Below are positions 56,726 through 64,000 of a stretch of 64,000 nucleotides of DNA, piece by piece. The first letter of the stretch is position 1; each line of letters starts with the position of its first letter. Source of the stretch: Octadecabacter sp. B2R22 (lineage in GTDB: Bacteria > Pseudomonadota > Alphaproteobacteria > Rhodobacterales > Rhodobacteraceae); NCBI RefSeq assembly GCF_018861045.1, contig NZ_JAHKQJ010000002.1, positions 124,001-188,000 on the forward strand. Reading direction: 5' to 3'. Both the position numbers and the translations under genes were made by a program. Under the pieces are notes generated by a model. The model searched no databases. It was not told where the DNA came from and worked only from the letters and a program-made list of their open reading frames with translations.

Positions 56726-58207
56726 TTAGAGATCCATCAACAAACGACGCGGATCTTCCAGCGCCTCTTTAACCCGAACAAGGAACGTCACAGCGCCTTT
56801 GCCGTCGACGATGCGGTGATCGTAGGACAGGGCCAGATACATCATTGGACGGATCACAACCTGACCGTTGATCGCCATTGGGCGGTCTTGGATTTTGTGC
56901 ATGCCAAGGATGCCGGACTGTGGCGGGTTCAGGATCGGGGAGGACATCAGGGAGCCGTAGACACCACCGTTAGAGATGGTGAACGTGCCGCCCTGCATTT
57001 CTGCCATGGACAGTTTGCCGTCACGTGCCTTGGCACCCATTTCGGCAATCGCCTTTTCGATACCCGCAAAAGACATCTGGTCGGTGTCGCGCAGAACTGG
57101 AACGACCAGACCTGTTGGCGTACCCGCCGCGATGCCCATGTTGACGTAGTTTTTGTAAACTACGTCTGTGCCATCAATCTCGGCGTTCACTTCAGGCACT
57201 TCGTTCAGAGCGTGGATACAAGCCTTGGTGAAGAAGGACATAAAGCCGAGCTTTACGCCGTGTTTCTTCAGGAACAGGTCTTTGTATTCGTTACGCAGGG
57301 CCATGACCTCGGTCATGTCGACCTCGTTGTAGGTGGTCAGCATGGCGGCTGTGTTTTGGCTGTCTTTCAGACGGCGCGCGATGGTCTGGCGCAGACGTGT
57401 CATCTTCACACGTTCTTCGCGGGATGCCTGATCAGCTGGGACAGGCGCGCGCGGTGCAGTGGCTGGTGCGGGCGCAGGGGCTGCCATCGCCTTGAGCACG
57501 TCTTCTTTCATGACACGGCCATCTTTGCCTGTGCCAGCAACGCCGGACAGGTTGTTTTCTGCCATCAGTTTCTTGGCGCTTGGCGCGTCTTCGACGTCTT
57601 TGCCAGTGGACGCTGCCGCAGGGGCTGCAGCCGCCGCGGGTGCAGCAGATGGAGCCGCAGAGGCATCGGTGGACATGATCGCCAGTTTGCCGCCAGCCTC
57701 AACTGTGTCGCCTTCTTGCGCCAACAGTTCAGTCATCACACCAGCCGCAGGGGCAGGCACTTCGACGGAGACTTTGTCGGTCTCAAGTTCACACAGCATT
57801 TCGTCGGCGGCAAAGGCTTCGCCGGTTTTCTTGAACCATGTGGAAACGGTTGCTTCTGTCACGGATTCGCCAAGGGTTGGCACCATGATGTCCATGGTCT
57901 CGCCGCCAGCTGCAGCTGGTGCAGCGGCCGCAGGAGCTGCTTTTGCCGCTGGGGCAGGTGCCGCAGCTTCGCCGCCGGCACTGATCTGCGCGAGCAGGGC
58001 GTCAACGCCGACAGTGTCGCCTTCGTTGGCAACGATTTCGGACAATGTGCCAGCCGCAGGTGCGGGCACTTCGACGGTTACCTTATCGGTTTCCAACTCA
58101 CACAGCATTTCATCCTGTGCGACTGTATCGCCTGGTTTCTTGAACCATGTGGCAACGGTTGCTTCTGTGACGCTTTCGCCAAGAGTGGGGACGCGGACTT
58201 CGGTCAT
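56726..58207 (-). CDS. sucB: 2-oxoglutarate dehydrogenase E2, dihydrolipoyl succinyltransferase with two lipoyl domains
   Basis: A 493-residue E2. Two lipoyl domains carry ETDKVTVEV (Lys 42) and ETDKVSVEV (Lys 145), joined by Ala/Pro-rich linkers; then an E3-binding domain ([20 protein letters not shown]) and a catalytic domain ending [18 protein letters not shown] (HxxxD). E. coli SucB has one lipoyl domain, so the second copy makes this protein about 90 residues longer. It begins one base inside the sucA stop (TAATG). Confidence 0.95.
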   Translation of the reverse strand: MTEVRVPTLGESVTEATVATWFKKPGDTVAQDEMLCELETDKVTVEVPAPAAGTLSEIVANEGDTVGVDALLAQISAGGEAAAPAPAAKAAPAAAAPAAAGGETMDIMVPTLGESVTEATVSTWFKKTGEAFAADEMLCELETDKVSVEVPAPAAGVMTELLAQEGDTVEAGGKLAIMSTDASAAPSAAPAAAAAPAAASTGKDVEDAPSAKKLMAENNLSGVAGTGKDGRVMKEDVLKAMAAPAPAPATAPRAPVPADQASREERVKMTRLRQTIARRLKDSQNTAAMLTTYNEVDMTEVMALRNEYKDLFLKKHGVKLGFMSFFTKACIHALNEVPEVNAEIDGTDVVYKNYVNMGIAAGTPTGLVVPVLRDTDQMSFAGIEKAIAEMGAKARDGKLSMAEMQGGTFTISNGGVYGSLMSSPILNPPQSGILGMHKIQDRPMAINGQVVIRPMMYLALSYDHRIVDGKGAVTFLVRVKEALEDPRRLLMDL

Positions 58208-61164
58208 TATTTCGATCCTTTAACAGTGAGCGCATCATCAACGAGTGCGGCTTGTTGTGCTTTGTGCTGGCTGGCAAGACCTGTAGCAGGCGATGCAGAA
58301 GCGGCGCGGCCTGCGTAAATAGGCCGTGTGTTTTTGGCTTTGATACGGGTGAGGACCCATTCGATATTTGGTTCCATAAAGGACCAAGCACCTTGGTTTT
58401 TGGGTTCTTCCTGACACCAGACCATTTCAGCGTTCTTGAACCGCTCGAGCTCTTGAACGGCAGACTGGGCTGGGAATGGGTAGAACTGTTCAAAACGCAT
58501 GATGTAGACGTCATCAAGACCTCGTTCGTCGCGTTCTTCCAGTAGATCATAGTAGACCTTACCCGAACACATCACGACGCGTTTGATCTTTTTGTCCGCA
58601 ACCAATTTGGTGTCTGAGTTCCCGTGCTGGGCATCATCCCACAAGACACGGTGGAAGCTTGAGCCATCTTGGAACTCTTCCGCTTTGGATACGGCCATCT
58701 TGTGACGCAGCAAAGACTTTGGCGTCATCATGATCAGCGGCTTGCGGTAGCTGCGGTGCAGCTGGCGGCGCAGAATGTGGAAGTAGTTCGCAGGTGTAGT
58801 ACAGTTCGCCACGATCCAGTTGTCCCCGCCACACATTGTCAGGAACCGTTCCAGACGTGCGCTGGAATGCTCGGGCCCTTGGCCTTCATAGCCGTGCGGT
58901 AACAGGCAAACGAGGCCCGACATCCGCAGCCATTTGGATTCACCGGAACTGATGAATTGGTCAAACATGATCTGGGCACCGTTGGCGAAATCGCCAAACT
59001 GGGCTTCCCACAATGTCAGCGCGTTTGGTTCGGCCAAAGAGTAGCCGTATTCAAACCCAAGCACCGCGTATTCCGACAACATCGAGTCGATTACTTCGTA
59101 CTCTGCCTGACCTTTGCGGATGTTGTTCAGCGGGTAGTAGCGCTCTTCGGTGTCCTGATTGATCAAGCCAGAGTGACGCTGGGAGAACGTCCCGCGTGTA
59201 CAGTCCTGACCGGACAGGCGGACAGGGTAGCCCTCTGTTTGCAACGAACCAAAGGCCAAAGCCTCACCCGTTGCCCAGTCAAACCCTTCGCCAGTTTCGA
59301 ACATCTTGGCTTTGGCGCCAAGAATACGACCCACAGTCTTGTGGATCGGGAACCCTTCGGGCGCCGTGGACAATGCACGACCAATTTCGTCGAAGGTGTC
59401 CTTCTTTATGCCGGTTTTACCGCGCTGGTAGTTGTCTTTCTGGCTGTCCAGATGCGACCACTTCCCGTCGAGCCAGTCGGCTTTGTTGGGCTTGTAGTCA
59501 ATGCCAGCTTCAAACTCGGCGCCCAGATGTTTCTGGAAGTTTTCCTTCATGTCCTCAATTTCGCCCTCAGGCATAAGGCCGTCTTTGACGAGACGTTCAG
59601 TGTAAAGGGTCAGCGTCGTCTTCTGCTGTTTGATCTTCTTATACATGACCGGGTTGGTGAACATCGGCTCATCGCCTTCGTTGTGACCAAAGCGGCGGTA
59701 GCAGATGATATCCAGCACCACGTCTTTGTGGAACTTTTGGCGGAATTCAGTCGCAACGCGCGCGGCGTGAACCACGGCCTCTGGGTCGTCACCGTTCACG
59801 TGGAAAATCGGCGCTTCAACCATCAATGCAATATCGGTCGGGTAAGGTGAGCTGCGCGAGAAGTGCGGCGCAGTCGTAAAGCCGATCTGGTTGTTCACAA
59901 CGATATGCATGGTGCCGCCTGTGCGGTGACCACGCAGACCCGACAGGCCAAAGCCCTCGGCGACAACGCCTTGGCCGGCAAAGGCCGCATCACCGTGCAG
60001 CAGGATGGCGAGGGACTGTGTCCGATCCACATCGTTTGTCTGGTCTTGCTTGGCGCGGACCTTACCCAAAACAACGGGGTTCACAGCCTCAAGGTGGGAG
60101 GGGTTCGCTGTTAGGGATAGGTGAACGGAATTGCCGTCGAATTCACGGTCGCTGGATGCGCCGAGGTGATATTTCACATCGCCGGACCCATCAACATCTT
60201 CAGGTTTGAACGACCCACCTTGGAATTCGTTAAAGATCGCGCGGTATGGCTTCTTCATCACGTTCGCAAGAACGCTCAAACGACCACGGTGCGGCATGCC
60301 GACAACGATGTCTTTCAAGCCCAACTGGCCGCCACGCTTAATGATCTGCTCCATAGCGGGGATCAGGCTTTCGCCACCATCAAGGCCGAACCGCTTGGTG
60401 CCCATGTACTTGACGTGCAGGTATTTCTCGAACCCTTCGGCCTGAACGAGGCTGTTCAGGATGGCCTTACGACCGTTCTGGGTAAACGCGATTTCCTTGC
60501 CATATCCTTCGATACGCTCTTTCAGCCAGCCCGCTTCTTCGGGGTTGGAGATGTGCATATATTGCAGCGCAAACGTGCCGCAATACGTGCGGCGCACGAT
60601 TGCGATAATCTCGTTCATCGTTGCAACTTCAAGGCCGAGCACATTGTCGATAAAGATCGGGCGATCCATGTCTTCGGGCTTAAAGCCGTAAGACGCGGGG
60701 TCCAGTTCAGGATGCGGTGTCTGATCGCGCATACCCAGCGGGTCGAGGTCCGCAACCAAGTGGCCGCGAATACGATAAGCGCGGATGATCATCAACGCGC
60801 GAACCGAGTCCAGAACAGCGTGGCGCACTTGCTCTTCACTGATGTTCACGCCTTTGGACGCTGCCTTGTCTTTGATCTTTTTGCCAGCCGCCTCAGGCTC
60901 GGCGGCCCATTGGCCATCCAAAGCCGCCGTCAGATCGTCATTCGGGATCGGAGGCCAATCACCACGACCCCAAGACGGGCCAGCGGCTTCTGCCTTGGCG
61001 TCGGAAGGTGCATCACCCAAAGACTTGAAGAACTCTTGCCAGCTTTCGTCAACCGCGTTGGGGTTGTCCGCGTAACGGGCATAAAGCTGCTCAATATATT
61101 CCGCATTGTGCCCCTGCATAAACGAGGAGGCGTGGAAGATGTCGTTGGGGGATTGATCAGTCAT
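58207..61164 (-). CDS. sucA: 2-oxoglutarate dehydrogenase E1
   Basis: A 985-residue thiamine-diphosphate enzyme. The N-terminal [20 protein letters not shown] segment is followed by [40 protein letters not shown] and the C-terminal [18 protein letters not shown]; diphosphate-binding [18 protein letters not shown] is intact. It decarboxylates 2-oxoglutarate and feeds the E2 lipoyl groups. ATG 61164 overlaps the DUF805 stop and has GAGGTCC upstream. Confidence 0.95.
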   Translation of the reverse strand: MTDQSPNDIFHASSFMQGHNAEYIEQLYARYADNPNAVDESWQEFFKSLGDAPSDAKAEAAGPSWGRGDWPPIPNDDLTAALDGQWAAEPEAAGKKIKDKAASKGVNISEEQVRHAVLDSVRALMIIRAYRIRGHLVADLDPLGMRDQTPHPELDPASYGFKPEDMDRPIFIDNVLGLEVATMNEIIAIVRRTYCGTFALQYMHISNPEEAGWLKERIEGYGKEIAFTQNGRKAILNSLVQAEGFEKYLHVKYMGTKRFGLDGGESLIPAMEQIIKRGGQLGLKDIVVGMPHRGRLSVLANVMKKPYRAIFNEFQGGSFKPEDVDGSGDVKYHLGASSDREFDGNSVHLSLTANPSHLEAVNPVVLGKVRAKQDQTNDVDRTQSLAILLHGDAAFAGQGVVAEGFGLSGLRGHRTGGTMHIVVNNQIGFTTAPHFSRSSPYPTDIALMVEAPIFHVNGDDPEAVVHAARVATEFRQKFHKDVVLDIICYRRFGHNEGDEPMFTNPVMYKKIKQQKTTLTLYTERLVKDGLMPEGEIEDMKENFQKHLGAEFEAGIDYKPNKADWLDGKWSHLDSQKDNYQRGKTGIKKDTFDEIGRALSTAPEGFPIHKTVGRILGAKAKMFETGEGFDWATGEALAFGSLQTEGYPVRLSGQDCTRGTFSQRHSGLINQDTEERYYPLNNIRKGQAEYEVIDSMLSEYAVLGFEYGYSLAEPNALTLWEAQFGDFANGAQIMFDQFISSGESKWLRMSGLVCLLPHGYEGQGPEHSSARLERFLTMCGGDNWIVANCTTPANYFHILRRQLHRSYRKPLIMMTPKSLLRHKMAVSKAEEFQDGSSFHRVLWDDAQHGNSDTKLVADKKIKRVVMCSGKVYYDLLEERDERGLDDVYIMRFEQFYPFPAQSAVQELERFKNAEMVWCQEEPKNQGAWSFMEPNIEWVLTRIKAKNTRPIYAGRAASASPATGLASQHKAQQAALVDDALTVKGSK

Positions 61165-61754
61165 GAAGGGACCTCGTTGGGATTGGGGCCGAAACGGTTG
61201 GCTCCGGGGATTGGTGCGCGGCAGGTAGAAATGAGGACGGACAGGCCAGCGGCGAGTGCTAGGAGCCCTAAAATAAGTATAGGTGCGATAGACTGTGGGA
61301 CCAAAACGGTGATGGGATCGCCGGTTTGCGGGTTCGCCCCGACAGCGACTGCTTCACTGGTAAGGAACCAGATTGCGCCCATCGCCATAAGAAGACCATA
61401 GGGAACCAACGTCCACCAACCTGATCGGTTGCGGTCATGGAGGCGGCGCCAAGTCACAGCAGTGAATGGAAGCAGAGTAATCAAGGAGAAGGCGTTGCCG
61501 AGCCACCCACCGGTGTAAGATACGTTGCGATAAGCTGTTGTGGTTTGAGTGCCGTCGGAAGCAATGCTGAATTTAAGTCCTTCGTCGATTGAAGGCCCGA
61601 AAATTAATGAATTGATAACCAGCAGGACAATGTGCACGAGCAAGAGAAACAAAACGAATTTCCAGAATTCTTGCCGACCCGCCCTTCCAGAGAAGGTTAC
61701 GAATTTTTGAAAGCAAATTGTTACGGCGTCTTTGAGTGTCACGTTCAATACCAT
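61161..61754 (-). CDS. DUF805-family membrane protein in the suc operon
   Basis: A 197-residue protein with the DUF805 pattern: FSGRAGRQEFWKFVLFLLLV near the start and AVTWRRLHDRNRSGWWTLVP in the middle, with about four membrane helices. It overlaps the sucA start by four bases (ATGA), so it is co-translated with the 2-oxoglutarate dehydrogenase. DUF805 has no established function. Confidence 0.85.
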   Translation of the reverse strand: MVLNVTLKDAVTICFQKFVTFSGRAGRQEFWKFVLFLLLVHIVLLVINSLIFGPSIDEGLKFSIASDGTQTTTAYRNVSYTGGWLGNAFSLITLLPFTAVTWRRLHDRNRSGWWTLVPYGLLMAMGAIWFLTSEAVAVGANPQTGDPITVLVPQSIAPILILGLLALAAGLSVLISTCRAPIPGANRFGPNPNEVPS

Positions 61755-61767
61755 TTAAGAAGGTGCA

Positions 61768-61789
61768 GGGCAGGTCGCGAAACCTGCCC
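61768..61789 (-). terminator. Intercistronic hairpin sucD-DUF805
   Basis: GGGCAGGT / ACCTGCCC, an 8-bp perfect stem with a 6-base loop, 9 bases after the sucD stop and without a T-run. It can attenuate or stabilise the sucCD part of the message. Confidence 0.5.
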
Positions 61790-61798
61790 CAATGTAAT

Positions 61799-62680
61799 TT
61801 AGCCGATCGCCTTGAGCACAGCTTCGCCCAGAGTCGCAGGGCTGTCTGCAACCACGATGCCAGCGGATTTCATCGCTTCGATCTTGGATTCAGCGTCGCC
61901 TTTACCACCAGCAACAATCGCGCCAGCGTGGCCCATGCGGCGGCCCGGAGGCGCCGTGCGGCCAGCGATGAAACCAGCGACTGGCTTCCAGCGGCCTTTC
62001 TTCTTCTGCTCGGCGAGGAATTCAGCAGCTTCTTCTTCTGCGGAACCACCAATTTCACCGATCATGATCATGGACTGTGTTTCGTCGTCGTCCAAGAACA
62101 TGTCCAAAACGTCGATGTGCTCAGTGCCCTTAATAGGGTCGCCGCCAATACCAACAGCCGTGGACTGGCCGAGGCCTGCGTCTGATGTCTGCTTCACGGC
62201 TTCGTATGTCAGTGTACCGGAACGGGACACAACGCCAACGGACCCACGTTTGTGGATGTGGCCCGGCATGATGCCGATTTTGCAAGCGTCTGGTGTGATA
62301 ACACCCGGGCAGTTTGGCCCGACAAGACGGGAGGCAGAGCCTTCCAAAGCGCGCTTAACTTTCATCATGTCCAGCACTGGGATGCCTTCGGTGATACAAA
62401 TGATCAGTTCCATTTCAGCATCAATCGCTTCGAGGATCGAGTCAGCCGCGAAGGGCGGAGGCACATAGATCACAGAAGCATTCGCTTCGGTGACGTGCTT
62501 GGCTTCGTGCACGGAGTTGAAGATCGGCAGGTCAAGGTGCGTTTGACCGCCCTTACCAGGTGTTACGCCGCCAACCATTTTGGTGCCGTACGCGATTGCC
62601 TGTTCAGAGTGGAAAGTACCCTGCGAACCTGTAAGGCCCTGACAGATGACTTTGGTGTTTTCGTCGATGAGAATTGCCAT
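61799..62680 (-). CDS. sucD: Succinyl-CoA synthetase alpha subunit
   Basis: A 293-residue protein. The CoA-binding Rossmann motif [38 protein letters not shown] and the phosphorylated His in [15 protein letters not shown] identify SucD. ATG 62680 has AAGGAG eight bases upstream. With SucC it converts succinyl-CoA to succinate with NTP formation. Confidence 0.95.
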   Translation of the reverse strand: MAILIDENTKVICQGLTGSQGTFHSEQAIAYGTKMVGGVTPGKGGQTHLDLPIFNSVHEAKHVTEANASVIYVPPPFAADSILEAIDAEMELIICITEGIPVLDMMKVKRALEGSASRLVGPNCPGVITPDACKIGIMPGHIHKRGSVGVVSRSGTLTYEAVKQTSDAGLGQSTAVGIGGDPIKGTEHIDVLDMFLDDDETQSMIMIGEIGGSAEEEAAEFLAEQKKKGRWKPVAGFIAGRTAPPGRRMGHAGAIVAGGKGDAESKIEAMKSAGIVVADSPATLGEAVLKAIG

Positions 62681-62704
62681 GGTGTTGGCTCCTTGAAATT
62701 CGGG

Positions 62705-62720
62705 GGCGGCCGCAGCCGCC
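62705..62720 (-). repeat. Small hairpin in the sucC-sucD gap
   Basis: GGCGGC / GCCGCC, a 6-bp stem with a 4-base loop in the 48 bases between the two genes. It overlaps no coding sequence and may affect relative expression. Confidence 0.35.
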
Positions 62721-62728
62721 GAAATGGG

Positions 62729-63922
62729 TTAACCTTTGACGGCTTTCACAATCTTTTCAGCACCGTCGCTAAGGTCGTCAGCTGCGATCACGTCAACGTC
62801 TGAGTTGTTGATGATAGCCTTACCTTCTTCGACGTTTGTGCCTTCGAGACGCACAACCAGCGGAACCTGAAGACCAACTTCTTTCACCGCAGAAACAACG
62901 CCCTCAGCGATTACATCACAGCGCATGATACCGCCGAAGATGTTCACAAGGATGCCTTTGACGTTCGGGTCAGACGTGATGATCTTAAACGCTTCTGTGA
63001 CTTTCTCTTTGGTCGCACCGCCACCAACGTCGAGGAAGTTTGCAGGTTCAGCACCGTAAAGTTTGATGATGTCCATTGTGGCCATCGCCAGACCAGCACC
63101 GTTCACCATGCAGCCGATTTCACCGTCAAGCGCGATGTAGTTCAGGTCGAACTTGGACGCCGCGAGCTCTTTGGGGTCTTCTTCTGTTTCGTCACGCAGG
63201 GCCGCAATGTCAGCGTGGCGGTAAACCGCGTTGCCGTCGAATGCGACTTTCGCGTCGAGAACCTTGAGGCTGCCTTCGTCAGTGATGATCAGCGGGTTGA
63301 TTTCCAGCATTTCCATGTCTTTTTCGGTAAACGCTTTGTAAAGCTGACCCATCAGCTGAACGCACTGCTTAACCTGTGCGCCCTTAAGGCCCAAAGCGAA
63401 TGCAACGCGACGCCCGTGGTAGGCTTGGTAGCCAGTCGCAGGATCAACTGTGAAGTTCAGGATTTTCTCAGGGGTGTTCTCAGCCACTTCTTCGATGTCC
63501 ATGCCGCCTTCGGTGGAGACAACGAAACCGATGCGGGATGTCTGACGATCAACCAGCAGGGCGAGGTACATTTCTGTTTCAATGCCGGAACCGTCTTCGA
63601 TGTAGACGCGGTTCACTTGCTTGCCGACTGGGCCAGTCTGGTGCGTGACCAACGTGCGGCCCAACATCTTCTTGGCTTCTTCTGCCGCTTCGGCGACAGA
63701 TTTTGTCAGACGCACACCGCCAGCATCGCCAGCGTCTGCTTCTTTGAATTTACCTTTGCCGCGACCACCTGCGTGGATCTGCGCCTTAACAACCCACAAT
63801 GGGCCGTCCATTTCGCCTGCGGCGGTTTTTGCATCTTCTGCCTTCAGGACGGCGCGGCCGTCGCTGACTGGTGCACCGTATGATGCCAATAGCGCCTTGG
63901 CCTGATATTCGTGAATGTTCAT
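62729..63922 (-). CDS. sucC: Succinyl-CoA synthetase beta subunit
   Basis: A 397-residue ATP-grasp subunit. It begins [37 protein letters not shown] binds nucleotide, and [20 protein letters not shown] and [18 protein letters not shown] follow. ATG 63922 has AAGGAC upstream; the longer frame to 63958 lacks homologue support. It is the first gene of the suc operon. An inverted repeat CTATGA / TCATAG lies at 63939-63960 in the leader. Confidence 0.95.
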   Translation of the reverse strand: MNIHEYQAKALLASYGAPVSDGRAVLKAEDAKTAAGEMDGPLWVVKAQIHAGGRGKGKFKEADAGDAGGVRLTKSVAEAAEEAKKMLGRTLVTHQTGPVGKQVNRVYIEDGSGIETEMYLALLVDRQTSRIGFVVSTEGGMDIEEVAENTPEKILNFTVDPATGYQAYHGRRVAFALGLKGAQVKQCVQLMGQLYKAFTEKDMEMLEINPLIITDEGSLKVLDAKVAFDGNAVYRHADIAALRDETEEDPKELAASKFDLNYIALDGEIGCMVNGAGLAMATMDIIKLYGAEPANFLDVGGGATKEKVTEAFKIITSDPNVKGILVNIFGGIMRCDVIAEGVVSAVKEVGLQVPLVVRLEGTNVEEGKAIINNSDVDVIAADDLSDGAEKIVKAVKG

Positions 63923-64000
63923 GGAAGCCGTCCTTCGTCTATGAATTAGCGTTCTCATAGCTATAGACAGGTTAATCGCAGGTTCAGAACGGATTTTTTC

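Noticed and set aside
56594-58318. A 574-codon open frame on the plus strand opposite sucB
   Set aside because: It is antisense to the clearly conserved sucB and arises from its Ala/Pro/Gly-rich composition; its product (Cys, His and Arg-rich) resembles no family.
60121-61401. A 426-codon open frame on the plus strand opposite sucA
   Set aside because: Antisense shadow of sucA with no domain motif and no ribosome site.
1-64000. Mobile elements, prophage, CRISPR or restriction systems
   Set aside because: No transposase, integrase, phage, Cas or methyltransferase-like protein is readable, and no spaced repeat array was seen.

Overview
The window looks like a chromosomal segment of an alphaproteobacterium of the Rhodobacterales (Roseobacter group). 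Evidence: an imuA-imuB-dnaE2 cassette behind a GTTC-N7-GTTC LexA box, a TIGR02300 (FYDLN) protein beside tRNA-Ala, an Mrp antiporter with fused A and B subunits, a suc operon ending in lpdA with a two-lipoyl E2, and many tripartite and ABC solute transporters. I see no insertion sequence, prophage, integrase or CRISPR array. Genes are tightly packed with frequent 1-8 bp stop/start overlaps.

Layout. 1-3.97 kb: end of a TRAP solute-binding gene, then a tripartite tricarboxylate transporter (tctB-tctA-tctC) and a terminator. 3.97-13.4 kb: a sugar-acid-like catabolic island with an Ldh2-type dehydrogenase, two cupins, a FadR-type GntR regulator, Gfo/Idh/MocA and 3-hydroxyisobutyrate-type dehydrogenases, a DHDPS-family aldolase, a zinc alcohol dehydrogenase, an AhpD-like protein, an SDR and a Dabb protein. 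Four TGGT-N2-ACCA palindromes at its promoters suggest one UxuR-like regulon of unknown substrate. 13.4-22.3 kb: pabB, the SOS mutasome, and a DbpA-type DEAD-box helicase. 22.6-27.3 kb: a taurine-type ABC transporter with an unusually large permease, a VOC protein and a WYL regulator. 27.4-37.9 kb: reductive pyrimidine catabolism (preT-preA, dihydropyrimidinase, ureidopropionase-type amidohydrolase) with a probable pyrimidine ABC transporter, two unknown membrane proteins and a RutR-like TetR regulator whose TTGACCA-N2-TGGTCAA operator is present. 38-40.1 kb: mtnA and a class II aldolase, the pair used in the DHAP shunt for methylthioadenosine/5'-deoxyadenosine salvage. 40.2-46.2 kb: mrpAB-C-D-E-F-G behind a promoter and a strong leader hairpin. 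46.3-47.1 kb: a YghU-type glutathione transferase. 47.2-50.3 kb: znuA divergent from zur-znuC-znuB, with paired Zur-like boxes. 50.4-53.1 kb: tRNA-Ala(GGC), the FYDLN protein, a YgjP-type metallopeptidase, a GntR regulator beside a perfect palindrome, and a TerB-domain protein. 53.2-63.9 kb: sucC-sucD-DUF805-sucA-sucB-four accessory genes-lpdA, all on the minus strand.

The best candidates for something undescribed are the four-operator GntR catabolic regulon, the TauC-like permease with a large periplasmic insert, the two small membrane proteins inside the pyrimidine operon, the mrp leader RNA hairpin, and the structured element behind sucB. Function calls rest on reading the translated proteins by eye; no database search was possible.
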